Shown piece after piece: positions 27,375-37,542 of a stretch of 47,123 nucleotides of DNA (positions are counted from its first letter, which is position 1; the number at the start of each line of letters is the position of its first letter). Both the position numbers and the translations under genes were made by a program. The notes below the pieces were generated by a model. The model saw only the letters and a list, made by a program, of their open reading frames with translations, was not told the origin of the DNA and searched no databases. The stretch is from Euryarchaeota archaeon Ods01 (GTDB lineage: Archaea > Halobacteriota > Halobacteria > Halobacteriales > Halorutilaceae): assembly GCA_028751095.1 (NCBI GenBank), contig JAQZCZ010000005.1, positions 1-47,123 of the forward strand, in the 5' to 3' direction.

Positions 27375-28392
27375 CTCCCGCGAGGGGTAGCTCTATTACG
27401 AAGGCGGCTCCTCCGGCTTCGCTTTCCTCTATCCATACGTCGCCGCCGTAGCCACGTACCACGGTGTCGACGAGATGTAGACCGAATCCCGCGGCGGGAT
27501 GTTCGAGTCCCTCGGCGCTCCTCCCGAAGACGGCGTCGCGTTTCTCGGGAGGAATCCCGGGTCCGTTGTCGGCTATACGGAGACGGACGGCTTCGTCGTC
27601 AGCTTCGGCAGTAACCTCTATACGCACATCTTCGCCGCAGTGTTCGACGGCGTTGTCGAAGATGTTGCTGAGAACCGACGAGAGAAGGGTGTTCGCGCGC
27701 ACCTTGACCGACGGCATGTCGCCGACAGTGACATCGTCTATACCGTGGACGTTACGGCAACGTTCGACCTCCTCAGCGACGACCTCGTCTAGAGGGACGG
27801 TTTCGAGGTCGTCGGTTCCCTCATCGGTCACAGCTTCGACGAAGTCGCGGGCTGTCGATGTCAGGTTGACAGTGTGTTTCGTTGTCTTGAGTATACGTTC
27901 GAGTATCTCGTCGCCCTCGTCGTCAACGTGGTTGCGTAGCTCCTCCGCCCATCCGAGAACGACGTTCATATCGTTACGTATGTCGTGTCTCATGATACGG
28001 TTGACCAGAACGAGCTGTTCCTTCGTCCGTTCGAGCTGTCTCTGTGCCTCGACGGTGCCGGTTATGTCACGGACGTAGACGGAGGTACCGTCTTCGGACG
28101 GATGGACGCAGACACAGAACCATCTGTCAAGGGGTTCGTGGTAGTAATGGAACTCGTCGGATTCGTCGGACGACTTGGCGTCACGGAACCTCCGTTCGAA
28201 CTTAGTTCCGGCTAACTCAGGGAATGCGTCCCATATGGTCTCCTCAAGGAGTTCGTCCCTCGGTGTACCTAGTATCTCCTCGCCTCTGCTGTTGACGTAC
28301 GTGAAACGCCAGTCGTCGTCAAGCGCGTAGAAGCCGTCCGAAACGCGTTCGAGAACGTCGTCGGCTGTTAGGTCTTCCTTCTGTATTACCAT
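27358..28392 (-). CDS. PAS-domain sensor histidine kinase
   Basis: PAS FYALDDDWRFTYVNSRGEEILG; phosphoacceptor NRIMRHDIRNDMNVVLGWAEEL; HATPase DNAVEHCGE, IADNGPGIPPEKRDAVF, GFGLHLVDTVVRGYGG. Confidence 0.92.
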   Translation of the reverse strand: MVIQKEDLTADDVLERVSDGFYALDDDWRFTYVNSRGEEILGTPRDELLEETIWDAFPELAGTKFERRFRDAKSSDESDEFHYYHEPLDRWFCVCVHPSEDGTSVYVRDITGTVEAQRQLERTKEQLVLVNRIMRHDIRNDMNVVLGWAEELRNHVDDEGDEILERILKTTKHTVNLTSTARDFVEAVTDEGTDDLETVPLDEVVAEEVERCRNVHGIDDVTVGDMPSVKVRANTLLSSVLSNIFDNAVEHCGEDVRIEVTAEADDEAVRLRIADNGPGIPPEKRDAVFGRSAEGLEHPAAGFGLHLVDTVVRGYGGDVWIEESEAGGAAFVIELPLAGGDAGD

Positions 28393-31300
28393 GTCTTACC
28401 TCCGTTGTGCGAGTTGCCCAGCGAGACAGTTACGACGTTGCCGCGCGGCTCGTTTTCCTCAAACGACAGCGTGCCGCCTGAACGCCGGACAACCCAGTGT
28501 ACGAACCACAGTCCGAGTCCGCTTCCGTGGTAGAGAGGACCTTCTGCCTCAGCTGTCAGTACGTCGACCTCCATCTGTGGAATACGCGGTCCGTTGTCCG
28601 CGACACGGACCTCAGTCCTGTCGTCGACAACCTCAGCCGAGACAACGACCTCAGGAGTCTCGGCGTCGTTGTGGACAACGGCGTTCTCGACGAGTCCAGC
28701 GAGCGCCCTCTCAAAACGGCTGGAGACGCGTAACGTCTGCGTCTCGCCGACCTCAGCTCGTATATCGGTGTCGGGATGGTCATGGAGTGCCGAGTCAACG
28801 ACACGACGGGCGACGGCGGAAACGTCAACCTCCTCGTAGGTCGGCGACTGCGTGAGTATCTCGATTATACGGCGCTCCTTGTCTGCTTTTTCGAGCAGGT
28901 CGTCACATCTCTCGACGATTCCGTCGGTGTACCTCTCAACGGCTTCGCCGTTGGTCTCCGCAAGCGTCTGTGCGTACCCACGTACTACGTTGAGGTCGTT
29001 CCGGAGGTTATGGCGTAGGACACGGTCGATTACGCGCATATGCTGTTCGCGCTCCTTCCTTTCGGTCACGTCCTGCTGGTATCCGACGTAGTTGATGACC
29101 TCGCCCGAGTCGTCGAAGACAGGGGAGATAGCGACACGGTTCCAGAACTCGGAGCCGTCCTTGCGGTAGTTGAGGAGTTCGACCTCGACGGTATCCTCGG
29201 CATCTATCGCCTCACGCATCCTTCGGACGGGTTCAGGGTCGGTCTTCTCGCCCTGAAGGAAGCGGCAGTCACGTCCGAGAACCTCGTCCTCGGCGTATCC
29301 TGTTACTTTCTCGAAATACTTGTTCACGTAGACGAGCGGGTTGTCGCCGCTTCCGGGTTCAGATATGCTGATGCCGACGGGAGCCTCCTCGATAGCTCGG
29401 ACGCGCCGGTGAAGTTCACGCTCGCGCTCCTTGCGGTCGGTTATATCGCGCCCTATGCTCAGAACCGCCGTCTCGTCGCGGTAGGTTATCAGGCTGGAGC
29501 TAATCTCGACGGGGATACGTTCGCCGTCGGCGGTTTCGTGAGCGGTCTCGAAGTTCTGTATCCCGTCTTCGGGCATGTTTTCGATGAGGGAGCTTACTTT
29601 GTCGTCTTCGAGACCCGTATCGATATCGTACGGCGTCATAGAGAGGAGTTGGTCCCGCGGATAGCCGAGCGTCTCGACGACGGCGTCGTTGACCGACAGG
29701 AACCTGTTTTCGTCGAGACCAATCACGAATACCATATCGTTCATGCCGTCGATTAGCTCCTCGTACTCGTCGCGGGACCGACGAAGCTCCTGTTCGCGCT
29801 CCTTGCGGTCGGTGATGTCGCGCGATGTCAGAAGGACGCCGTCTAGTTCGTCGGTCGGCTCGTGTCTCCCGACCACCTCGACCCAGACAGGTGAGCCGTC
29901 GGCGCGTCTCATCCTTAGCTCTATGCCGTCGAGTTCATCGTCCCCTCCCTCGACAAGGCTGTTGAACCTCTCCAAAGCGGTGTCCATATCGTCGGGATGG
30001 ACATAGTCGAAGACGTTGTCGCCTATCCAAGCCTCTTGGTCAACCCCGAGAACGTCCTCGATCGAGGGACTGTGGTAGAGTATCGTACCATCCTCGCCGA
30101 GATGCGTAATTATGTCGGTCGTGCTGTTGACGTAAGCCTCATACCGCCTGAGTTCGCGCTCCCGTTCCCGCCTTTCGGTCACGTCATGGGCTAGGACGAA
30201 GAGCGATTCGACCTCGCCAGTACCGTCCTCAACGGGATAGATGACGCCGCTACTGACGTACTTCTCAGTTTCTCCGCCGGTGCGTTCCAGTTCCATCTCG
30301 AAATCAACGTAATCGCCCTCGGCGGCGCGGAGTATCTTCCCCTTCACCTCGTCCTCGACTCCGGTCGACCAAGGGGTTTCCCAGAAAGGTTCGCCGATAA
30401 ACTCGTCGGAGTCGACGTGGATATACTCCATCGCCTTCTGGTTAACGTCTATCAGCCGTCCGTCGGGGTCGAGAAGACCTGTGAGCGTGTTAGGGTCCTC
30501 GAAGACGGCGTCGTACCTCCGTTTCGTATTTTCGAGTTCGTCACGTTCCCTGAGTGCGCGCTCGGCAAAAGCGATGTCGTCGGCGAGTTCCTCGACGAGT
30601 TCTTTCTCATCGGCATCGAAGGCGTGTGACCTGTCGGCGTACAGGTTGAGGACGCCGTACAGTTCGCCGTCGTGTATGAGAGGTACGGCGGCGCTCGACC
30701 GGTATCCGCGTTCGAGTGCGGCGTCGCGCCAAGGCTCGTACTTCGGGTCCTCGGGTATGTTCTGCATAACCTGTGTCTCCCGCGTCCTGAACGCGCGTCC
30801 GGTAGGTCCCTGTCCGGTCGACTCCTCGTCGACGGTTATCTCGACCTCGTCGAGATAGTCGTCCTCGTAGCCCCCGGAGGCGCGCGAAACGACGTTTCCG
30901 TCTTCGTCCGCTCCGCCTATCCAAGCGAGAAGGTACGGTTCGGAGTCGGCAAGCGTCTCGCAGACGTTCCGTTCGAGTTCCTCGACCGTCGAGGCGTTGA
31001 TTACCGCGCGGTTGACACGCCGGAAGACATCGTTGACGCGCGCGAGTTCGTGGAGACGCTCCTCGACGGAGATACGTCTGGAGATACGGCGGAGAACGAC
31101 GACGGTCGAAGGCTCGCCGTTCCAGACGACGCGGACGGCGTTGAGTTCGACGGGAAACGAAGAGCCTCCGACGGTCACCCTTTCCTCGGCTCTCTCGGCG
31201 TAACCGTCGCCCGCCTCGACAGACGAGACGAGTTCGTCGACACCGTCCGTCTCCTCGAAACACGCGGCGAACTGCGCACCCGTCGCGGAGTCGGCGCTCT

Positions 31301-31808
31301 CGAAGCCAAGGCTGTCTACGGCGGCAGGGTTGGCGTAGACGACGTTTCCTTCACGCAGTACGACGACGGGGTCGAGCATGGCGTCGAGTACGGCTTCGGC
31401 GCTCGTCCCGACGGTGCTAGTCCGACCGAGAGAAACGGCACTTTCTACGAGTCTTCCGAGGCGTTTCCAGCGGTCGGCAGAGTCCACCGAGAGACAGTCA
31501 GTAACGCGTGCCGAGACTGCACGCGAGACGGATTCGTCGTCTTCCTCGTCGGTGAGAAGCAAGAACGGCATGTCGGGACGGCGGACACGGAGGGCTTCAA
31601 GGAGAACGACGCCCGAAACGTCGGGCAGGTCGGCGTCGCTAACCACGCAGTCGAAGCCGTCGTCGAGGAGTTCGACAGCGTCGGCGACGGTGCGCGCCGT
31701 CACAACTTCGGCGGCGGCGTGTTCGGGGAGGTGACGGACGGCTTCTTGGGCACGCTCCTCGTCCGCCGTGACATAGAGCAGGCTGACCTCCCCTATTTCG
31801 TGTGTCAT
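28386..31808 (-). CDS. multidomain histidine kinase: REC-like, PAS, GAF, several PAS, LOV-like PAS, HisKA/HATPase
   Basis: N-terminal receiver-like FDCVVSDADLPDVSG; GAF LLAWIGGADEDGN; last PAS GRDCRFLQGEKTDPEPVRRMREAI...NYRKDGSEFWNRVAISPV...YVGYQQDVTERK; RVLRHNLRNDLNVVRGYA; VADNGPRIPQMEV. Confidence 0.93.
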   Translation of the reverse strand: MTHEIGEVSLLYVTADEERAQEAVRHLPEHAAAEVVTARTVADAVELLDDGFDCVVSDADLPDVSGVVLLEALRVRRPDMPFLLLTDEEDDESVSRAVSARVTDCLSVDSADRWKRLGRLVESAVSLGRTSTVGTSAEAVLDAMLDPVVVLREGNVVYANPAAVDSLGFESADSATGAQFAACFEETDGVDELVSSVEAGDGYAERAEERVTVGGSSFPVELNAVRVVWNGEPSTVVVLRRISRRISVEERLHELARVNDVFRRVNRAVINASTVEELERNVCETLADSEPYLLAWIGGADEDGNVVSRASGGYEDDYLDEVEITVDEESTGQGPTGRAFRTRETQVMQNIPEDPKYEPWRDAALERGYRSSAAVPLIHDGELYGVLNLYADRSHAFDADEKELVEELADDIAFAERALRERDELENTKRRYDAVFEDPNTLTGLLDPDGRLIDVNQKAMEYIHVDSDEFIGEPFWETPWSTGVEDEVKGKILRAAEGDYVDFEMELERTGGETEKYVSSGVIYPVEDGTGEVESLFVLAHDVTERRERERELRRYEAYVNSTTDIITHLGEDGTILYHSPSIEDVLGVDQEAWIGDNVFDYVHPDDMDTALERFNSLVEGGDDELDGIELRMRRADGSPVWVEVVGRHEPTDELDGVLLTSRDITDRKEREQELRRSRDEYEELIDGMNDMVFVIGLDENRFLSVNDAVVETLGYPRDQLLSMTPYDIDTGLEDDKVSSLIENMPEDGIQNFETAHETADGERIPVEISSSLITYRDETAVLSIGRDITDRKERERELHRRVRAIEEAPVGISISEPGSGDNPLVYVNKYFEKVTGYAEDEVLGRDCRFLQGEKTDPEPVRRMREAIDAEDTVEVELLNYRKDGSEFWNRVAISPVFDDSGEVINYVGYQQDVTERKEREQHMRVIDRVLRHNLRNDLNVVRGYAQTLAETNGEAVERYTDGIVERCDDLLEKADKERRIIEILTQSPTYEEVDVSAVARRVVDSALHDHPDTDIRAEVGETQTLRVSSRFERALAGLVENAVVHNDAETPEVVVSAEVVDDRTEVRVADNGPRIPQMEVDVLTAEAEGPLYHGSGLGLWFVHWVVRRSGGTLSFEENEPRGNVVTVSLGNSHNGGKTW

Positions 31809-31895
31809 TCGATGGGTGAAGTAAACGACTGAGGCGACATATACCTACCGGCGACCTCAAAGGTATTTGAGCGTGCGGGCTAAAGATAGTTCAGA

Positions 31896-33644
31896 ATGGA
31901 GGAGAACGGCGGTCGGGACGCGGCGCACGAAGCCGAGGAGGAGGGTCGTACTACCGACGGCGTTCCCCAGCCGAGGACGGACGGCGTGGCTGGTGTGGAG
32001 GAGAAAGAGCCGTCAGAAGGGGTGCAGGATACGAAGGACGAAGTAGTCGACGAGACGATGGAGTCCCTCGGGAAGTCGTCACCGTTCGACGAAACCCCCG
32101 ACCGCGGCTTCGTCGCTGAGCGTTTCTTCGACTTCGGATACCTCGAAGACGAGACGGTCGAACGTTACTGGCTGAACCCGCCCTACGCGTACACGACGGT
32201 TCTGTACGACGACGAGTCTAAGACGAGGTACTACAACGTCACCGAGCCTAAGCTCAACGAAACCGAGGAGTACGTCAGGCGCGACATGAAGCCCGTTGTC
32301 AAGGAGGAGCTTGCGGGAAGGAGCTTCGAAGAAGGGGAATGGGACGAGTTCGACGAGGCTGTCGTCGAGGTTCTCGCCGACTACACGAACGTCTTCGACG
32401 CCGGTACGGTCCACAAGCTCGCCTACTACCTGATGCGCGACTTCCGCGGGTACGGCGAGATAGACGCGCTCCTCCGCGACGGACGTATCGAGGATATCTC
32501 CGCCGACGGCTCCGACGTGCCTGTATTCGTCTACCACACCGACTACCGTGACCTGCCGACGAACGTCGTCCTCGACGAAGGTGAGATAAGCGGGCAGGTC
32601 CGGCGGCTCGCACAGCGCGCCGGAGAGATGATATCTTTCTCGGACCCCGTCGTGAGTTCGACACTCCCCGACAACCACCGCGTACATCTGACGCTCGGTA
32701 GCGACATAGCGCCGCGGGGAGCTAACTTCACCATCCGTCTGTTCAACTCAGTCCCGTTCACGCCCGTAGACCTGATACGGTCGAACACGTTCTCGCTCGA
32801 ACAGATGGCTTTCCTCTGGCTAGCCGTCGAACACAGGAAGTCGATACTGTTCGTCGGACCGACCGCGAGCGGGAAGACGACGAGCATGAACGCCGTCTCC
32901 CTGTTTATCGAGCCGTACTCGAAGGTCGTCACGATAGAGCAGACGCGCGAGCTGTCGATGCCCCATGACAACTGGGTCGCGGGCGTGACGCGCGACGGAG
33001 GCGGGCGCGACGACGAGACGAGCGTCACGATGAACGACCTACTCGGTGCGGCGCTCCACCAGCGTCCCGAATACATACTCGTCGGCGAGATACGGACACA
33101 GCCCGACGTTCTCTGGACCTTCCTCCAGTCGGTCTTCACCGGACACGCGGGTTCGACTACCTTCCACGCAACCGATGTAGAGGAGACGGTGAACCGTTTC
33201 CGCGCGGAGCCGTTCAGTCTTCCCGAGGCGATGATAGCGTCGCTTGACCTCGTCTCGATACAGAGGCAGGTACGTCTCGGCGACAGGCGCGTCCGTCGGT
33301 GTGCGCGTATATCCGAACTCGGACAGGACGACGGGGGCACCGTAAAGATAAACGACCTGTTCAACCGTGACGCAGAGACGGACCAGCACGTTCCGCAGGA
33401 CTACATGAGTTCGGAGACGGTTACGGATATCGGAGACGAGTTCGGATGGAACGAAGCGGAACTTGTCGAGGAGGTTTCGCGCCGTAAGAGCTTCCTCCGG
33501 TATCTCGTCCGTAACGGCATCTCCGACTACCAAGACATCTGGGCGGCTCTTTTCGCCTACAGACGTGACCGCGAAGGTGTCGTCAGCGCGATAGACGAAG
33601 GGACGTTCAAGCCGTCCGAGATAAAGATTAACTACTATGACTGA
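31896..33644 (+). CDS. type II/IV secretion system (type IV pilus) ATPase, PilB/VirB11-like
   Basis: ILFVGPTASGKTTSMNAVSLFI Walker A; KVVTIEQTRELSMPHDNWVAGVTRDGG; YILVGEIRT; FTGHAGSTTFHAT. Confidence 0.93.
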   Translation: MEENGGRDAAHEAEEEGRTTDGVPQPRTDGVAGVEEKEPSEGVQDTKDEVVDETMESLGKSSPFDETPDRGFVAERFFDFGYLEDETVERYWLNPPYAYTTVLYDDESKTRYYNVTEPKLNETEEYVRRDMKPVVKEELAGRSFEEGEWDEFDEAVVEVLADYTNVFDAGTVHKLAYYLMRDFRGYGEIDALLRDGRIEDISADGSDVPVFVYHTDYRDLPTNVVLDEGEISGQVRRLAQRAGEMISFSDPVVSSTLPDNHRVHLTLGSDIAPRGANFTIRLFNSVPFTPVDLIRSNTFSLEQMAFLWLAVEHRKSILFVGPTASGKTTSMNAVSLFIEPYSKVVTIEQTRELSMPHDNWVAGVTRDGGGRDDETSVTMNDLLGAALHQRPEYILVGEIRTQPDVLWTFLQSVFTGHAGSTTFHATDVEETVNRFRAEPFSLPEAMIASLDLVSIQRQVRLGDRRVRRCARISELGQDDGGTVKINDLFNRDAETDQHVPQDYMSSETVTDIGDEFGWNEAELVEEVSRRKSFLRYLVRNGISDYQDIWAALFAYRRDREGVVSAIDEGTFKPSEIKINYYD

Positions 33645-33665
33645 GCCAAGCTCAAGGAGGACGGC

Positions 33666-35456
33666 TTGCTGAGGCGGTTCCTACGCGACAGACGCGGACG
33701 TTTCGAGGACCTCCGTCTGTCGCTGGCTCAGGCAGGCATGACGACGACGTTCGACAGGTATCTCGCCCGCGCCGTCCGTCTCTCGTTCCTACCGGTCGTC
33801 GCCGGCGCGTTAGCAGGAGTCGCCCTTGCCTACCTCGGATGGACGGTGTACGCCGCGGCGGCGGGCGTCGGCGGACTCCTCGTCGGCGGCTCTGTACTCG
33901 GCGTCTTCCTCGTCTATCCGTCGGTTCGGGCGAAGAAACGAGGGCGCGAGATAGAGGCGTCGCTCCCCTACGCGATGACAGCCATCTACGTACTGTCGAA
34001 GGCAGGTATGTCGTTCCCCGATATAGCCAAGGTCTTCGCCGAGTCAGAGGAGTTCTACGGCGAGATTTCGGTCGAGTTCGGACGTATACGGCGCGACGTA
34101 ACCTACTACGGCGAGGACCTGCTCACCGCGCTCGAAAACGCCGAGAGAACTACGCCGAGCGACGAGTTCGCCGGCTTCCTTGACGACCTATCGACCGTCA
34201 TGGCGTCTAAGACAGGCTTCTCCGAGTTCGCCGAGAGCGGGTACCGGAAACAGCAGGAGAAGGCGGAGGAGACTCAGGAAGCCTTCGTGAGTCGTCTCGC
34301 CTCCTTCGCTCAGATTTACGTCATACTCGTCTTCGTCGGTCCCGTCTTCGCCCTCGTCCTTCTGATACTCCTGTCGTTCAGCGGGGCTGATACGATGCCC
34401 GTCGTCTACGTGACCGCGTACGTCTATCCCGTGGTCGGCGTCGTCTTAGCCGTCGCGGCTCTCGACGCGATGGAGGCGGGCGTGAGCGTTCCGTCAGCCG
34501 GAAAGGACGACGCCGAGAGAGAAGCAAAGCCGCCCGACGACGAGACGTACAGAAGGTACCGGCGGGCGAAGCTGAAGCGTCGTCTCGTAAGACTCCGTCC
34601 TTTCGCCGCCGTCCGTCGCCGTCCGTCGCTCGCGCTCGTCGTGACCGTGCCGGTCGTCTCCGTCGTCGCGGCGTTAGCCGTCTACGAAACGGGCGTCGGT
34701 CCCGCTGAATTCTACGCCGAAAGTCCCGTGGAAGCCACGGCGGCAGGGGTGTTCGCCGCGGCGGTCGTCGTCACCCCGACAGCGTTTCTGTACAGGCTCC
34801 GTCACGCACGTCGTGAGGCTTTCGTCGACCGTATCCCCGACCTCTGTGAACGTCTCGCCGAAGCTTCGTCGGTCGGTATGACGCCGGTCGAGGCGGCACG
34901 CGTCGTCTCGGAGAACGTCAAGGGCGGCGTTGCCGACGAGATGAGACGTGTTCACGACGAGGCTATACTGACGAACGATGTCTTCTCGGCTCTGCTGGCT
35001 TCGGCGCGCCGCGTCGGGATAGCCGAGTACGGTCTGACGGTCAAGACGGCGGCGGAGGCGACGCGCGCGACCAACGACCTCGAAAAGACGCTCCGGTCGC
35101 TCTCCGAAGCCGCCGGCTCGCGGGCGAAGCTTCGTGCGGAACGCCGTAGGTCGATGGAGCTTTACGCCGTCGTCGTGGTTCTCGGTCTCGGAACGTTTGT
35201 CGCAACCGCCGTCTTCCTCGAACTCTTCTTCCTGCCTCGTCTCTCGGAGGTAGCGGGCGCGACGGAGGCAGGCTTCCTGACCGCGCCGCCGATACCCCCC
35301 GAGGGATACACGACCGTCCTTTTCCACGCGACGCTGGTTCAGGCGGCTGTCAACGGTCTGTTCATCGGCAAGCTACGTGACGGTCGTATGCGCGCAGGAC
35401 TCGTCTACAGCGTCGTCTTCGTCGTCGGCGTCACCGCCGCGTTCGTGGCTCTCTGA
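33666..35456 (+). CDS. type II secretion system F / TadC-like pilus membrane protein
   Basis: Two T2SSF-like repeats (YVLSKAGMSFPDIAKVF..., LAEASSVGMTPVEAARVV...) with multiple TM segments; directly downstream of the ATPase; TTG start. Confidence 0.88.
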   Translation: MLRRFLRDRRGRFEDLRLSLAQAGMTTTFDRYLARAVRLSFLPVVAGALAGVALAYLGWTVYAAAAGVGGLLVGGSVLGVFLVYPSVRAKKRGREIEASLPYAMTAIYVLSKAGMSFPDIAKVFAESEEFYGEISVEFGRIRRDVTYYGEDLLTALENAERTTPSDEFAGFLDDLSTVMASKTGFSEFAESGYRKQQEKAEETQEAFVSRLASFAQIYVILVFVGPVFALVLLILLSFSGADTMPVVYVTAYVYPVVGVVLAVAALDAMEAGVSVPSAGKDDAEREAKPPDDETYRRYRRAKLKRRLVRLRPFAAVRRRPSLALVVTVPVVSVVAALAVYETGVGPAEFYAESPVEATAAGVFAAAVVVTPTAFLYRLRHARREAFVDRIPDLCERLAEASSVGMTPVEAARVVSENVKGGVADEMRRVHDEAILTNDVFSALLASARRVGIAEYGLTVKTAAEATRATNDLEKTLRSLSEAAGSRAKLRAERRRSMELYAVVVVLGLGTFVATAVFLELFFLPRLSEVAGATEAGFLTAPPIPPEGYTTVLFHATLVQAAVNGLFIGKLRDGRMRAGLVYSVVFVVGVTAAFVAL

Positions 35457-35493
35457 CCCCAAACGCTTACTTGCGTCCTCGCTTAGGGCATCC

Positions 35494-36729
35494 GTGTACC
35501 AAGAGGGCGAAGACAGCGGCGTCTCTACGGTGGTCGGCGCGGTCCTGATACTCGTCATTCTCCTCGTTCTCCTGTCGCTGTATCAGGTCTACGGAGTCCC
35601 GAGCGAGAACCGCGAAACCGAGTTCAAACACAGTCAGGACGTGCGCGGCGACTTCCTCGACGCCCGTAACGCCGTCCTCGACGCGAAACGGACGGGACGC
35701 GGAACGTCGGCGTCGGTCCGTCTTGCCCCTCAGTATCCGACGCGCCTGTTCGGCATCAATCCGCCGCCTCCGACCGGGACCGTCGAGACGACCGACAACG
35801 GCACCATCGAGGTCCGTGACCAAGCCAACAGCCTCGTAGACGCCTGTCCAGTCACCGACCAGACGCGTATGTTAGAGTACGAGGCGGCGTACAACGAGTA
35901 CCGAGACGGTCCGACGATGAGGTATGAGAACACGGTAGCGTACGCCGACTACGACGAGGCGACGCGCCTCTTGTCGGAGCAGAAGCTCGTCGAAGGCAGG
36001 ACAGTCAACCTCGTCGTGCTTCAGCCCGAGTTCTCGGAGACGGGTACCGGAGTCGCCTCCTTCGAGCCTCGTCCGGGCGGTATCGTGGAAAGACGCGTCA
36101 ACAGTCCGACGGTGACTGTTCCGACAGAACTCGGCGAGGACGACTGGGAGGGACTCCTCGACGGAGAGGTTGACGCCGGTGACGTGGACGTGACCGACGG
36201 AGAACTGACGGTCGAACTCGACGGCGTCCATACGGTCTCTTGCGGCGTCGTAGGGACACGCGGCGCACCGCCTGGTGGAGGGCGCGGGGATGCCGGCGAC
36301 GGCGACGTTAACCCCGCCGGACCTGGAAGCGTCTCTTTCGTCGGCGGCGAGATACTCGGACCTGGAGGAGGACCGCCTGGACAGCAGGCTTCGCACGACG
36401 TACGTCTAACGTTCGAGAACAACGCCGACGAGGACGCGACGGTTACGGAAGCACGTATAGCCTTCTACTACCAGTCGCCTCAGCCTGCACGCGCCGATAT
36501 TACGGAGGCAGACCTGTACGACTCGCCGACACCGCCGACGAACTTCAGGGCGAACCTCGTGATACTCAACCCCGCGGTCGAGGTGACGCCGCCCGTCGTC
36601 TTCGAAGGAGATTCGCAGACAGATATCTCGTTGCGGTTCGACGTGCGTCCGCACCAGAACGACTTCTTCGTAATGCGTCTCACATTCGAAGACGGTCGGA
36701 CGGGTCTGTACTTTGTCAGCATGTCTTGA
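35494..36729 (+). CDS. pilin-like secreted/surface protein with Gly/Pro-rich segment
   Basis: From GTG: YQEGEDSGVSTVVGAVLILVILLVLLSLYQVYGVP (pilin-like N-terminal helix); internal GTRGAPPGGGRGDAGDGDVNPAGPGS...GPGGGPPGQQ. Confidence 0.7.
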   Translation: MYQEGEDSGVSTVVGAVLILVILLVLLSLYQVYGVPSENRETEFKHSQDVRGDFLDARNAVLDAKRTGRGTSASVRLAPQYPTRLFGINPPPPTGTVETTDNGTIEVRDQANSLVDACPVTDQTRMLEYEAAYNEYRDGPTMRYENTVAYADYDEATRLLSEQKLVEGRTVNLVVLQPEFSETGTGVASFEPRPGGIVERRVNSPTVTVPTELGEDDWEGLLDGEVDAGDVDVTDGELTVELDGVHTVSCGVVGTRGAPPGGGRGDAGDGDVNPAGPGSVSFVGGEILGPGGGPPGQQASHDVRLTFENNADEDATVTEARIAFYYQSPQPARADITEADLYDSPTPPTNFRANLVILNPAVEVTPPVVFEGDSQTDISLRFDVRPHQNDFFVMRLTFEDGRTGLYFVSMS

Positions 36730-36769
36730 CCGTAGGAATCCTTTTACCCGTGCGGCGCTTCTGACACCT

Positions 36770-37240
36770 ATGAGAAAACGGAGACAACGTCAAGACAAGG
36801 CTCAGAGCGAGATAATCGGTGCTATCTTGCTCGTTGTCATTACGCTGATACTTGCGTCGGTCCTCGCCGTCTATGTCTTCGACGTAGGTGGACAGCAGTT
36901 AGGTGACAGACCGCCGCAGGTCAACTTCGCGTTCCAGAACACGACCGACGGACTGCAGGCGACACACGACGGCGGTCAGCCTCTCGCGGTTGAGAGGGTA
37001 GAGATAGTCGTGACAGACGACGGCGAAGCACCTACCGCGGTCGCCCTAGGTGAGACGCCCGTCGCGGGGGGAACGACGCGTATAAGCGCGACCGAGACTG
37101 ACTTTGACAACGACGACATCCGCGTAGGCGACAGCGCCATCGTCGCCGAAGGAGTGGGTTCAGGTGACGAGGTCCGTATAGTCCATATCAACCCCGACAC
37201 GGGTGAAGGAACCGTCGTAGCGCGGTACATAGGGAGATAA
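36770..37240 (+). CDS. archaeal type IV pilin
   Basis: MRKRRQRQDKAQSEIIGAILLVVITLILASVLAVYVFDVG: class III (PibD-type) signal peptide followed by the hydrophobic H-domain. Confidence 0.9.
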   Translation: MRKRRQRQDKAQSEIIGAILLVVITLILASVLAVYVFDVGGQQLGDRPPQVNFAFQNTTDGLQATHDGGQPLAVERVEIVVTDDGEAPTAVALGETPVAGGTTRISATETDFDNDDIRVGDSAIVAEGVGSGDEVRIVHINPDTGEGTVVARYIGR

Positions 37241-37251
37241 CGAGGTGAAAG

Positions 37252-37515
37252 ATGTCTGAAAACACAGAAGTCGGCGTCGGCAGACGTATGTTGCTCGGTG
37301 TGGTAGCGCTAGTAGGTACCGGAGTTCTCTTTGTCGTCGGCATGGACGTGATAGTAAACAGGCTCGCGCCCACGGTGGCATCGCCGTTCCCCGTCTACAC
37401 AGCAGGCTTCCTGTTCGGAACGTGGTCGATACTGACGATGACGTTCGTCTCGAACTACATCGGAAAGAAGCTGTACGGCGTTCCTTGCGTGACCTACAAG
37501 TTCCCGAAGGAGTGA
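37252..37515 (+). CDS. small two-TM membrane protein
   Basis: 87 aa ORF, co-directional with the pilin gene, hydrophobic helices. Confidence 0.65.
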   Translation: MSENTEVGVGRRMLLGVVALVGTGVLFVVGMDVIVNRLAPTVASPFPVYTAGFLFGTWSILTMTFVSNYIGKKLYGVPCVTYKFPKE

Positions 37516-37542
37516 AGACCGACGAGCGGATTCAGACGACCG

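Noticed and set aside
30672-31832. 386-aa plus-strand ORF opposite the large histidine kinase
   Set aside because: Antisense to PAS/GAF/REC coding sequence; sequence has no domain signature.
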